Below, in pieces: positions 1-8,596 of a stretch of DNA of 64,000 bases. Under the pieces are notes generated by a model. The model saw nothing but the letters and a program-made list of their open reading frames with translations, was not told the origin of the DNA and did not search any database. Numbering within the stretch: the first letter of the stretch is position 1; each line of letters starts with the position of its first letter. The translations under genes and the position numbers were made by a program. The DNA lies in contig UQYG01000003.1 of assembly GCA_900545275.1 (NCBI GenBank), positions 1-64,000 of the forward strand, read 5' to 3'. Origin of the DNA: an uncultured Sutterella sp. Its GTDB lineage: Bacteria > Pseudomonadota > Gammaproteobacteria > Burkholderiales > Burkholderiaceae_F.

Positions 1-421
1 GGGCGAGTCCCTTTTCGAGGCGATCGAGACAGCCGTCGCACTTGAGCATCTTCTTGGCCTTCACGTCGAGCTGCGGCGCTCCATAGGGGCAGGCCGAGGC
101 GCAGGCGCCGCAGCCGATGCACTTTTCGCGGTCGATCACGACGAGGCCGTCCTCCTTGCGCTTGAAGTGCGCCTTGGTGGGGCAGACCTTCACGCAGGCA
201 GGATCCTCGCAGTGGTTGCAGGCGATCGAGAGGTAGTAGGCGAAGACGTCCTGATGCCAGGCGCCCGTCATGCGGTCCTGGCGCCAGTCGCCGCCCGCGT
301 ATTCGATGACCTTGCGAAGGTTCATGCCGACGGGGAGGTCGTGCGCGTCCTTGCAGGCGACGACGCAGGTCTTGCACCCCGTGCACTTGGCGGCGTCGAT
401 ATAGAAACCGAGTTGCTTCAT
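1..421 (-). CDS. dmsB: DmsB-like 4Fe-4S electron-transfer subunit (3' end outside window)
   Basis: This is the first 140 residues of a four-cluster ferredoxin-type subunit; the rest lies beyond the left edge. It starts MKQLGFYIDAAKCTGCKTC and contains the repeated CxxCxxCxxxC pattern, including CNHCEDPACVKVCP and CIGCGACASACP, that binds [4Fe-4S] clusters in DmsB, PsrB and NrfC proteins. In this family the subunit carries electrons between a membrane quinol oxidase and the molybdenum subunit. The ATG lies 12 bases after the stop of the preceding dmsA gene, with an AAGGAGGGAAG ribosome site between them, so the two genes form one transcript. It is closely similar to the dmsB at 51502-52083. 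Whether a DmsC membrane anchor follows cannot be seen. Confidence 0.9.
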   Translation of the reverse strand, partial: MKQLGFYIDAAKCTGCKTCVVACKDAHDLPVGMNLRKVIEYAGGDWRQDRMTGAWHQDVFAYYLSIACNHCEDPACVKVCPTKAHFKRKEDGLVVIDREKCIGCGACASACPYGAPQLDVKAKKMLKCDGCLDRLEKGLA

Positions 422-433
422 GTTCTTCCCTCC

Positions 434-2836
434 TTACGCTTTTTCGATCTGAACGAGCACGGTATGCTGTGCGTTTCCCTTCGCGAGGGGGCTCGGACGA
501 TGGTGCGTGAGCGTATTGATGTTGCCGCCCACGTCGACCGTCTTGCCGTCCTTCACGACGGGCGTGTACCAGGCGCCCTGCGGGATCGAGGTGACGCCCG
601 GCATGATGCGCGGCGTCACCTTCGCGCGGATTTCCACCGTGCCGCGGTCGTTGAAGACCCGGACGAGGTCGTCCGTTTCAATGCCGCGCGCCTTGGCGTC
701 GATCGGATTGATGAGGACGTGGTCCGGGAACTGTTCGCGAAGCCACGGAAGGTTGTGGAAGGTCGAGTGAATGCGGCCGTGCCCGTGGTAGCCGTAGCAC
801 TGGAGAGGATACTTTTCCTGAAGTTTGTCGCCCGGCATTTCCCAGGTCGAGTAAAAGCGCGGAATCGGACTGATGAGTTCTCCTTCGGAAAGCTGCCATT
901 CGGCCGCGATCTTGGCGAGGCGTTCCGAGTAGATTTCGATCTTTCCCGAGGGGGTCTTCAGAGGCGCCTTTTCGGGATCGCGACGGAAATCGGCGAGCGC
1001 CACGGGCGAGCGCGGGTATTCGAGCGCCTGCTTCGGGCCCGTCTTCCAGAATTCGGCAAAGGGCGGGAGTTCCGGCGCCTTCTTGCGCGTTTCTTCGTAG
1101 CACCATTCGACCCATTCGAACTGGGTGCGGCCTTCGGTGAAGGCCTCTTCCTTGCCGAGGTACTTGGCGATGCCGCGGCAGATTTCCCAGGTGGGACGCT
1201 GCTCCCATTCGGGTTCGACGGACTTGTGCATCGGAAGGATCGAGGCGGTGTCGCCGTTCGAGCCGCCGGAACTCGCGATGTCGTCCGTTTCGGGACCGAG
1301 CGTGTCAGGAAGCAGAATGTCGGCGTAGCGCGCCGAGGGCGTCATCATGTTGTCGCAGACGACGATGAATTCGCACTTCGATTCGTCGCGCAGGATGGTG
1401 TCCGTCCAGTTGCTGTCTCCGTGCTGATTGATGAGGGTGTTGCCGCCCGAATTCACGATCATCTTGATGTCGTGGCCGAGCTTTTTGACGCCCTTCAGGC
1501 CGTCGTGAATGTCGTCCATTTCCTTGCCGCGCACGATCGCGTCCGTCCAGAGGAAGCACGGAATCGTGGCCTTGACGGGGTTCTTGCCAACGGGGAGATA
1601 GACGGCCGGGAAGGAGACGTTCCCTTCGTGCTGACCGGTGTTCGTGCCGGGCAGACCGACGTTCCCCGTCAAGATCGGGAGCATCGCGATGGCGCGGGCG
1701 GTTTCTTCGCCGTTGGCCTGACGCTGCGGACCCCAGCCCTGCGCGATGAAGCAGGGCTTCGTCGTGCCGATTTCGCGCGCAAGACGCACGATGGTTTCCA
1801 CCGGAATGCCGGTAATCTTCGAAGCCCATTGCGGCGTCTTAGGCGTCTTGTCCTCGCCTTCGCCCAGAATGAAGCTCTTGTAGTCGCTCTTCTTGGGAGC
1901 GAACGCGGGCAGCGTCTTTTCGTCGTAACCCACGCAGTACTTGTCGAGGAAGGCCTGATCCACCCAGTTGTTGCGGATGAGTTCATAGGCGAGGGCCTCG
2001 ACGAGCGCGGCGTCGGTGCCCGGACGGATCGGAATCCATTCGTCGGCCTTGCCTGCGGCCGTGTCCGTGTAGATCGGGTCGATGATGATCATCTTCGGGC
2101 GTTCGGCGCCCGAGAGCGCGCAGGTGAGCTGATAGGACTTCCCGGCGCCGGAGCCGCGCGTGACCGACGGATTGTTCCCGAAGCCGACGTAAAGCTTGGC
2201 GTTGGCGACTTCGCTCTCGTACGAGGCGGGACTGCCGCCGTAGGTCATCGGGAAGGAGGCGGAAATCTGGGCGGTCGAGTAGGAACCGTAGTACTTGAGG
2301 TAGCCGCCCATGAGGTTGAGAAGACGCCACCAGGCGCGCCGCGAATTGACGAGCGACTGCTGGGCGGAGCAGTACTGCCAATAAAGCGACTCGTTGCCGT
2401 AGGTCTTCACCGTGTATTCGAGCTTTTCCGCGACGGTCTTGAGGGCTTCGTCCCAGGAGATGCGCTCGAACTTCCCTTCGCCGCGGGCGCCGACGCGCTT
2501 CATCGGGTACTTGAGACGGTCGGACGAATAAATGCGCTGGCGCATGCTGCGGCCCTTGAGGCAGGCGCGCAGCTGGCGCGGCGTGCAGCCGTCCGGAATG
2601 GTGTTGTCGGTTTCGATGCGGATGACGCGGCCGTTTTTCGAGAAGCAGCGAAGCGGGCAGCGGTGTCCGCAGTTGATGACGCAGGCGGTCCAGGACATCG
2701 TTTCGAGATCGTCCACGGCCGCCGCTACGGCGCGGCCGACCGGCGTGAGCGCGAAACCGGCGAGAAAGCCGATGGCCGACGCATGAAGGAAACTGCGCCG
2801 CGCAACGGGCGTTTCCAGAAGGGTCTTCTTGGACAT
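434..2836 (-). CDS. dmsA: DMSO-reductase-family molybdopterin oxidoreductase, catalytic subunit
   Basis: An 800-residue periplasmic molybdoenzyme. The chosen start gives a twin-arginine signal (ARRSFLHAS near residue 12), and the gene begins just after an AAGG site; a longer reading to 2917 has no signal peptide and looks spurious. Cysteines 52, 56, 60 and 92 fit the N-terminal [4Fe-4S] motif. Around residue 187 the sequence GSYSTAQIS matches the serine that ligates molybdenum in DMSO and TMAO reductases, in contrast to the Cys-type enzyme at 59057-61264. The dinucleotide-binding C-terminal domain (HGRIHSTFHNLPWL) is present. It is the first gene of a pair with dmsB. The substrate could be DMSO, TMAO, methionine sulfoxide or another S/N-oxide; the sequence does not decide. 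Confidence 0.88.
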   Translation of the reverse strand: MSKKTLLETPVARRSFLHASAIGFLAGFALTPVGRAVAAAVDDLETMSWTACVINCGHRCPLRCFSKNGRVIRIETDNTIPDGCTPRQLRACLKGRSMRQRIYSSDRLKYPMKRVGARGEGKFERISWDEALKTVAEKLEYTVKTYGNESLYWQYCSAQQSLVNSRRAWWRLLNLMGGYLKYYGSYSTAQISASFPMTYGGSPASYESEVANAKLYVGFGNNPSVTRGSGAGKSYQLTCALSGAERPKMIIIDPIYTDTAAGKADEWIPIRPGTDAALVEALAYELIRNNWVDQAFLDKYCVGYDEKTLPAFAPKKSDYKSFILGEGEDKTPKTPQWASKITGIPVETIVRLAREIGTTKPCFIAQGWGPQRQANGEETARAIAMLPILTGNVGLPGTNTGQHEGNVSFPAVYLPVGKNPVKATIPCFLWTDAIVRGKEMDDIHDGLKGVKKLGHDIKMIVNSGGNTLINQHGDSNWTDTILRDESKCEFIVVCDNMMTPSARYADILLPDTLGPETDDIASSGGSNGDTASILPMHKSVEPEWEQRPTWEICRGIAKYLGKEEAFTEGRTQFEWVEWCYEETRKKAPELPPFAEFWKTGPKQALEYPRSPVALADFRRDPEKAPLKTPSGKIEIYSERLAKIAAEWQLSEGELISPIPRFYSTWEMPGDKLQEKYPLQCYGYHGHGRIHSTFHNLPWLREQFPDHVLINPIDAKARGIETDDLVRVFNDRGTVEIRAKVTPRIMPGVTSIPQGAWYTPVVKDGKTVDVGGNINTLTHHRPSPLAKGNAQHTVLVQIEKA

Positions 2837-3156
2837 GGATGGAAACCTTTTTTGGTTGTGGGGTTGTCGGGGTGCCCAAATTGTGCGGAAAAACTTTCCG
2901 GAGAGATATCGGTGCAACCGTTTAGCCTTTGCGGGAACAGCGGTCTGACTGAGTCATGAAAATGGCTTTCCGCAGAACGGATTTTCTGTGTACGAGGAGA
3001 CGGACGCGAGATTCCTCCCGGACTCGTGCGGGAAGTTGCATTCCGTTCGGAAGGTACGTCGTGCAGGGCTTCGAACCATCTCCCCAGAGCGGAAAAGGTC
3101 GAATGAAGGCGGGCGGTCGCCAAACGGCTAGAATGTCGGACAAAGGAGGATTTTCC
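2837..3156. other. Divergent intergenic region, dmsA / exported protein
   Basis: These 320 bases separate the leftward dmsA from the rightward exported protein and must hold both promoters. I see no convincing -35/-10 pair, no clear FNR-type TTGAT-N4-ATCAA palindrome and no small gene. Open frames that cross it are extensions of the flanking genes without ribosome sites. Confidence 0.4.
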
Positions 3157-3999
3157 ATGCGACCCATTCAGGCGATTTTGGGGGCGCTCTCCGCGCTCGC
3201 CCTGTTGACGGCGTCGGCCGCCGCGGGCGCCGCGCCCCTCAACTATTCGGAAGAAGAGCGCCTCGTCGTGGATCTGCTCGTGCAAAACGACGTGCGCGAC
3301 TTCGTGGCGGGCCAGCCCACGTTTCACTTCGAACAGGCGGTGAAGGAGCGCTTCGGCGAGACGAAGCTCACCGACCTAGACGATCTCGTTCGCGAGACGC
3401 TCGACAATCCCTTCCGGGCCGATCGGCTCTATGAAGGGAAGACCATGATCTTTCCGAACGTTCGGATTCGGGAGATCCAAAAGCACGAAACGGGTGCGCC
3501 CGTCGTTCGGGCGGACCGCAATTTTCCGGTCGAACTTCATTTCGACGTCGCGACCGAGGTGATCGACGAAGTGGCGGCCTTGCATCGCGGCGGGACGGCG
3601 TCCTTCGTCTGCAAGGGGCTGCCCTCTTCGTCGGACGCGGTGAAGCTCGGCTCCTGCCGGGATTTCGGCGCCTACGTGAAGACGGAGTCGGACGTCATGC
3701 GGGAGCGCTTTCTCGAGCCCAAGACCGACGCCGACTGGCTTCTCGCCTACACCGTGCTGAAGTTCCGCGCGAACCTGCGCGACGGGGAGATGGAACTCTG
3801 CCGCGAGAGCGTGGCAAGGGGCGCGGCCTTCACGCAGGAGGACGTCGATCTGATTCTTTCCCGCAACGGCGGTCTCTTTGACGCGGCGAACGTGGAGGAG
3901 CGCTTTGCCCCGGTGGGTTTCGACGTCTCGCGCATCGAAGCGCTCGTCAAGAGAAGCCGCGCGCTCGCGGATCCCGACAAGGAGGAGACCCGCATCTGA
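3157..3999 (+). CDS. Exported protein of unknown function
   Basis: A 280-residue protein that I do not recognise. The start at 3157 is set by a strong AAAGGAGG site and gives a typical Sec signal peptide (MRPIQAILGALSALALLTA, cleavage near AAAGAA). The frame extends 201 bases upstream, but without a ribosome site or signal. The mature part is charged and soluble. A central stretch (KTMIFPNVRIREIQ, then VELHFDVATEVIDEVAALHRG and VCKGLPSS) is vaguely like the OB-fold of tRNA_anti-like periplasmic domains, but this is a weak resemblance. It stands alone between dmsA and a convergent peptidase gene and ends at a shared terminator. Confidence 0.75.
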   Translation: MRPIQAILGALSALALLTASAAAGAAPLNYSEEERLVVDLLVQNDVRDFVAGQPTFHFEQAVKERFGETKLTDLDDLVRETLDNPFRADRLYEGKTMIFPNVRIREIQKHETGAPVVRADRNFPVELHFDVATEVIDEVAALHRGGTASFVCKGLPSSSDAVKLGSCRDFGAYVKTESDVMRERFLEPKTDADWLLAYTVLKFRANLRDGEMELCRESVARGAAFTQEDVDLILSRNGGLFDAANVEERFAPVGFDVSRIEALVKRSRALADPDKEETRI

Positions 4000-4022
4000 G
4001 CATCGCCGCGAAACCCATGCAA

Positions 4023-4056
4023 AACGGGAGGCCCGCAAAGGACCTCCCGTTCGTTT
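4023..4056 (+). terminator. Rho-independent terminator between convergent genes
   Basis: ACGGGAGG and CCTCCCGT form an 8-bp stem at 4024-4050, followed by TCGTTTT on the plus strand. It lies 24 bases after the exported-protein gene and just past the end of the convergent M20 peptidase, and may serve both. Confidence 0.75.
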
Positions 4057-4077
4057 TGTCGGCTCAACGAAGCTTCG

Positions 4078-5379
4078 TCAGCTGCGCACGGGCAGAATCG
4101 GCTTCGTCGCTTCACCGCCGTCCTGCGCGGCTAGGCCCGCGAGCGAGACGGCCGTGAGCATCAGAAGCTGCGGACCGAGGTGAATGTCGAAGCATTCGTA
4201 ATACTCGTCCACGGTATGCGTGCGCATCTGCCTGCCGCCCGAAGAGAGGCAGGTCGCGGGGATGCCGAGACTCACGGGCGCGTTCGCGTCGGTCGAAGAG
4301 GACATGTAGTCCGTGAGTTCAAGACCGAGCTCGGCCTGCGCCGCACGCGAGGCCTGCAGGACCGGGCAGTCGTCGGGACGGGTGCCGGCCGGACGGTTTC
4401 CGATCATTTCCGCTTCGAGGCGGACCATCTTCTTCGGATCCGTCACGCCCCAGATTTCGTTTTCTTCTCGGACGGCCTCTTCAAAGGCCGCGCGGATCGC
4501 GGCTTCGGCGTCGAGGAGTTCCCGGTCGCCAAGGCTTCGGATGTCGACGTCGCAGGAGGCGGCGGCCGCAATCGTGTTGACGCTCGTGCCGCCCCGGATC
4601 GTGCCGATCGTGAAGGTCGTGCGGGGCGTTTCGGGCACCTTCAGGTGTGCGACTTTGGCGCCCGCAAGGCAGAGCGCGTGAATGGCGCTCGGCGTTTCGC
4701 CGAAGGCGCCGTAGCTGTGGCCGCCCGGCCCCTTCACCGTGAAGCGCCAGCGGTGCGAGCCGATCGCTCCGAACAAAATGCGCCCGATGTTGGAATTGTC
4801 GACGGCGAGGAATCCGTCGATCTTGTTGACGGCGTTTTTTTCGCGAAAGAGATGTTTGCTTCCCCGAATGTCGCCGAGCCCCTCTTCGCCCACCGTCGTG
4901 CAGAACCAGATGTCGCCCTGCGTCTCGACGCCCGCTTCGTTGAGAGCCCGCACGGCTTCGAGCACCGTGCGCACGCCCGAGGCGTTGTCGCCGATCCCGG
5001 GACCGTAGTAAGTGTTTCCTTCGCGACGGACTGTGACGTCGGTGCCTGCGGGGAAGACCGTATCCATGTGCGCACCGATCGCAAGAAGCGGTCCTTCGGG
5101 GTTGCGCCCGGGGCGGCGGCCGACGACGTTTCCGATCTCGTCGATCGAGACGTCTTCGAGGCCCGCTTCCTTCATGAGGCGAACGATTTCTTCGGCGCGG
5201 GTGCGCTCCTCAAAGGTGGGGGCGGGAATTTCGGAAATGTGCACCTGAAGCGCCATCGCTTCTTCGGCTCGATCGTGCGCGATCGCGAGCGCCTTTTGCA
5301 TGCGCGCATCCCGCGCGACGGTGCGAACCGTCGCGAGTACCGCCTCGTCCATCGGGCCGGGAATCTTTTCCATAGACAT
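4078..5379 (-). CDS. M20-family metallopeptidase (PepT-like)
   Basis: A 433-residue cytoplasmic zinc peptidase of the M20 family. The visible metal and catalytic positions are GAHMDTV (His and Asp), GDNASG (bridging Asp), TTVGEEGLGD (general-base Glu and a metal Glu), the AVDNS segment and a C-terminal RTHTVDEYYE His. A dimerisation-domain segment is recognisable at VKGPGGHSYG. The family includes tripeptidase PepT and other peptide or acyl-amino-acid hydrolases; the substrate is not resolvable by eye. There is no signal peptide. The start at 5379 has an AAGGAGAAG site; the ATG six bases further in is possible. It lies downstream of the porin operon but is separated from it by a terminator, so it probably has its own promoter. 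Confidence 0.85.
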   Translation of the reverse strand: MSMEKIPGPMDEAVLATVRTVARDARMQKALAIAHDRAEEAMALQVHISEIPAPTFEERTRAEEIVRLMKEAGLEDVSIDEIGNVVGRRPGRNPEGPLLAIGAHMDTVFPAGTDVTVRREGNTYYGPGIGDNASGVRTVLEAVRALNEAGVETQGDIWFCTTVGEEGLGDIRGSKHLFREKNAVNKIDGFLAVDNSNIGRILFGAIGSHRWRFTVKGPGGHSYGAFGETPSAIHALCLAGAKVAHLKVPETPRTTFTIGTIRGGTSVNTIAAAASCDVDIRSLGDRELLDAEAAIRAAFEEAVREENEIWGVTDPKKMVRLEAEMIGNRPAGTRPDDCPVLQASRAAQAELGLELTDYMSSSTDANAPVSLGIPATCLSSGGRQMRTHTVDEYYECFDIHLGPQLLMLTAVSLAGLAAQDGGEATKPILPVRS

Positions 5380-5503
5380 ATTCTTCTCCTTTTGTTACGG
5401 GCCCGGAAACAAGACGGGCGGTCTTTTCGGGTCTCGGGTTGGTCCATTGGGTTGTTGCCGAAAAAGAATCGGCAACGCTTCCGAAAGTATCGCGCCAAAA
5501 CGG

Positions 5504-5539
5504 AAAAAAGGGGGACGGTCGACAGAGCCGATCGTCCCC
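5504..5539 (-). terminator. Terminator of the dcuC-pepF-porin operon
   Basis: On the minus strand GGGGACG and CGTCCCC form a stem (5511-5539) followed by a run of six T (5504-5509). It lies about 75 bases after the porin stop codon. Confidence 0.75.
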
Positions 5540-5572
5540 GTAAAAACTCTCTGCCGGAGCTTGGAATCCTTG

Positions 5573-5602
5573 CGTCCGAGCCGCTCCGGAGCGGCTCGGA
5601 CG
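5573..5602. repeat. 30-bp perfect palindrome downstream of porin
   Basis: Fifteen bases (CGTCCGAGCCGCTCC) are followed at once by their exact reverse complement, with no loop. It sits 10 bases after the porin stop codon and upstream of the real terminator. It could stabilise the porin mRNA 3' end or be a protein-binding site. Confidence 0.6.
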
Positions 5603-5612
5603 GGCAAAAGAG

Positions 5613-6755
5613 TTAGAAGTTCATCTGAATGCCGGTCATGAGTTCCGTAGCGCACTGATGAGCATCGGCATTGACGGCGTAGTCGATGTCGGAAATCGAG
5701 CCGCCGTCAAAGGAGTGCGTTGCCGCGACGTAGTACCAGATTCGCTTGGCAAGCTTGTATTCCCAAGCCGCCGAAAGAACCGTGAACTTGTAATCGGCAC
5801 TGCTGTCATTGGCGAATTCGCCGTCAAAGTACTGCACTTCGCCGAGGAACTTGTTGTTGCCGATCGTGTGGGTGGCGCCAAGAAGAACCGAGTAGCCATT
5901 AAAACCGCCTGCCATCAGATCGTCGGGGTTGTTGAGGCCGTCAGCCGTGAGATCAGAGGTAGACAGACCGGCCGCGGTGTCCCAATGCTTTTGATACTGC
6001 GCAGCGGCGTAGATGCGGGTCGACGGCGTTACGGCGTACCATCCGCCGAGACCGAAGGTTTGACCGTCCTTCGTCTGTTCCTTGTGTTCGGCATTGCCGT
6101 AGGCAACATTCGAGGCCGCAACCGAGAAGTAGATGTTTTCCGACTTGTAGTCAACCGCAAGTGCGAGAGTGTGGTCACGGTCGGCGTACGTCGCATAGTC
6201 GTCATCGCTCGAGTCACCCAAAGAGTAGCTCGCTCCGACGCGCCAACCCGCCATGGAGGGAGAGATCCAGTTGAGGCCGTTGTTCACGCGTCCCGTGTTG
6301 GCAAAGGTCGAACCGATCGAGGCCTGGCCGTACGACGTGGCGTACGGGTCCCAATTGAGCAGGCCCATGGAGTACGGTCCCATCGTAGACTGAACGGTCC
6401 CGAATCGGCCGGCTCCCAATTCACCCCATTTCCCTTGCAGGGCGAGGATCGAACGACGTTGGAAGATTTGATTCTTGGAGTTGTCAAATGCCCCCGTATC
6501 GCTATAGAAACCCGATTCGAGATAAACCTTGGCCTTCAGGTCGGGACTGATTTGTTCCGTGATGTTGAGGCCCCAACGGCTCGTGGCGCGGTTGTGACGC
6601 ATTTCGAGCGTACCGGAATCGTCACCTTGTCCGTGGGTGCGCGTGTAGCGAAGACCTTCGTCCACGCGGCCGTAGAGTTGGACATCGGCGGCCTGAACGG
6701 AAAGGGCCGCAAGCGACAGGGCGACCGCGGCCGCCAGAGTGTGAATCTTAGTCAT
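5613..6755 (-). CDS. Gram-negative porin (trimeric type)
   Basis: A 380-residue outer-membrane general porin. The start at 6755 (MTKIHTLAAAVALSLAALS) has a GGAG site and gives a Sec signal peptide cleaved near VQAADVQLYGRVDEG. The N-terminal VQLYGRVDEGLRY, the RRSILALQGKWGELGAGRFG segment and the C-terminal phenylalanine (GIQMNF) are typical of the betaproteobacterial OmpC-like family, whose last Phe guides assembly by the BAM complex. It starts 30 bases after pepF, so it is probably co-transcribed with dcuC and pepF and may admit the same nutrients. A terminator follows its stop codon. It is a different member from the porin at 47970-49112. Confidence 0.92.
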   Translation of the reverse strand: MTKIHTLAAAVALSLAALSVQAADVQLYGRVDEGLRYTRTHGQGDDSGTLEMRHNRATSRWGLNITEQISPDLKAKVYLESGFYSDTGAFDNSKNQIFQRRSILALQGKWGELGAGRFGTVQSTMGPYSMGLLNWDPYATSYGQASIGSTFANTGRVNNGLNWISPSMAGWRVGASYSLGDSSDDDYATYADRDHTLALAVDYKSENIYFSVAASNVAYGNAEHKEQTKDGQTFGLGGWYAVTPSTRIYAAAQYQKHWDTAAGLSTSDLTADGLNNPDDLMAGGFNGYSVLLGATHTIGNNKFLGEVQYFDGEFANDSSADYKFTVLSAAWEYKLAKRIWYYVAATHSFDGGSISDIDYAVNADAHQCATELMTGIQMNF

Positions 6756-6785
6756 GGTAAGAGTCTCCATGTGGGTGAGCCGGTC

Positions 6786-8588
6786 TCAACGGACCGGGTG
6801 AGGGTAAAGATTGCGGAATTCACGGATGAAGCCTAGCGGGGCGGCGATGCAGCGCTCCCAGAAGTCCTTCTTCGCGGCGTCGAATCCGTAGTGTTTGGCG
6901 ACGATTTCGTCGAGCGTCATCCGCCCCGTGTCGCGCAGCATCGCCTTGTAGAAGGGGAAGAAGGCGTCGCCGCGGTCCTTCCACTCCGCCATGAGGCCCT
7001 GCGAGAGGAGGTAGCCCACGGTGTAGGGGTAGTTGTAGATGAGCTGATCGGTCTTGTAGTAGTGGAGCTTGTAGGCCCACAGCCACTTGTCCGTTTCCAC
7101 CGTCGTGTCGCCGTACCAGAGGCGCCAGGCTTCGCTCATGAGTTCGCAGGCGCGCTTGGCCGACACGATCCCGAGGCGGCGTTCTTCGAGATAGGCGAGT
7201 TCGAAGTCCATGCGGACCATCGTGTTCATGAGGAAGTTCGCGGCGCTGCGCAGTTCCTGCCAAAGCATGCCGAAGTGCGCTTCGCGGTCGTTTTTCGCGA
7301 GGGCTTCAGCCTGCAGGTGATGACGGAGCACGGCTTCGTTGAAGGTGCTCGCCGTTTCGGTGAGCGTCATCGGAAATTCCGTCTGCACGACCGGAAGGTC
7401 GCGCATCATCCAGTAGTGGAAGGCGTGACCCAATTCGTGGGCCTGCTGCAGAACCGTCGTGATCGTTCCCGTGTAGGAGGCGAAGACACGCGGAATGCGG
7501 AATTCGTTGAAGCGCGAGTAAAAGGCTCCGCCGATCTTCTTTTCCGAGGGCTTTGCGTCGACCCAGCGGTTTTCGAGCATCGTGTCGAGGAAGCCCGAGA
7601 GTTCGGGAGAGACCGTGCCGAGAGCCTTCTTGACGATCGCGATCCCTTCGGGATAGGGAATGGCGCAAGCCGCCTTCTCCGCGACCGGAGCCGGAGCCAT
7701 CAGGTCGTAGACGTGGAGCTTCTCTTCTCCGAAATAGGGAGCGCGAAGCGTTACGGCTTCCCGCACTTCATCGATGTGCGAGAGGATCGTCTCGCGCATG
7801 GCGCGAAGTGCTTCTTCGCTCATGCGGTTCTGGGCGAGCGACACCGTGAGCGGCGAAACGCCCGCGCGGTCAAAGGCGCAGAGGCGCATGCCGTGAAGTT
7901 GGTTCAAAAGCGCGGCGTGAAGCGCTCCCTGCTTCAAATAGGTCTTGTCGATCCCTTCGAAGACGGAGCGGCGAAGCGTACGGTCGGGCGCGCCCTTGAT
8001 CACGGAAATGAGCTTGGCGGCGCGGATGCGTTCCTTTTCGCCCGAAGCGTTCTCCGCTTCAAAGTCGACGCCCTGCTGCAGGGTCTTGAAGAGGTCGCCG
8101 AGCGGCGCAAAGCAGCGCGTCTTCCACGAGGCGAGCCAGTCGCGTTCGGCTTCGGTGAGGGATTTCTTCCAGTCGTTGCGGCGCTCCGAGACGACGAAGG
8201 CCCAGTCGGACAGAGGCGACGTCTTCCAGAGGGGATCCTCGGAAGGAAGCGCTTCCAGGAAGGCGAAGAGCGTGTTCGCCGCCCGATCGCGGCGCGCCGA
8301 GATGTCGGCGAGCCGGGCGTTTTCGGCGGGAACGCGTTCGTCCGTGCCGTCCTTGGCGCCCGTGCACTTCACGAAAGAGGCGAGCGACGAGAGGAGCGTT
8401 ACGGCGCGGTCGTAGAGGGCGAGTTTGGCCGCAACGTTTTCGCGCGTGACGGCAGTGTCGGCTTCCAGATTCTTCACTGCCTCGAGGGCTTCGGCGACGC
8501 TCGCTTCATAGCGGGGCGAGCGGATGTCGCCGTATGCGTCCTCCATCTGCCACTCGGGCGCCATGAGGTCAATCTTTGCGTTCGTCAT
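6786..8588 (-). CDS. pepF: Oligoendopeptidase F (M3 metallopeptidase)
   Basis: A 600-residue cytoplasmic zinc oligopeptidase of the M3B family. The HELGH motif is at residues 384-388 (QQAHELGHAFHYW), and the third zinc ligand is the glutamate of TLTETAS near residue 411. The C-terminal substrate-cleft signature GDTTVETDKWLWAYKLHYY is intact. Its start lies 8 bases after the stop of dcuC, so it is the second gene of a dcuC-pepF-porin operon. Enzymes of this family cut peptides of roughly 7 to 17 residues in the cytosol; here the likely role is use of imported peptides. A diverged paralogue without the zinc motif is encoded divergently at 10277-12085. Confidence 0.92.
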   Translation of the reverse strand: MTNAKIDLMAPEWQMEDAYGDIRSPRYEASVAEALEAVKNLEADTAVTRENVAAKLALYDRAVTLLSSLASFVKCTGAKDGTDERVPAENARLADISARRDRAANTLFAFLEALPSEDPLWKTSPLSDWAFVVSERRNDWKKSLTEAERDWLASWKTRCFAPLGDLFKTLQQGVDFEAENASGEKERIRAAKLISVIKGAPDRTLRRSVFEGIDKTYLKQGALHAALLNQLHGMRLCAFDRAGVSPLTVSLAQNRMSEEALRAMRETILSHIDEVREAVTLRAPYFGEEKLHVYDLMAPAPVAEKAACAIPYPEGIAIVKKALGTVSPELSGFLDTMLENRWVDAKPSEKKIGGAFYSRFNEFRIPRVFASYTGTITTVLQQAHELGHAFHYWMMRDLPVVQTEFPMTLTETASTFNEAVLRHHLQAEALAKNDREAHFGMLWQELRSAANFLMNTMVRMDFELAYLEERRLGIVSAKRACELMSEAWRLWYGDTTVETDKWLWAYKLHYYKTDQLIYNYPYTVGYLLSQGLMAEWKDRGDAFFPFYKAMLRDTGRMTLDEIVAKHYGFDAAKKDFWERCIAAPLGFIREFRNLYPHPVR

Positions 8589-8596
8589 GCTTCACC

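Noticed and set aside
167..2959. A 930-codon plus-strand open frame
   Set aside because: It is antisense to dmsB and dmsA, which carry full Fe-S and molybdenum motifs.
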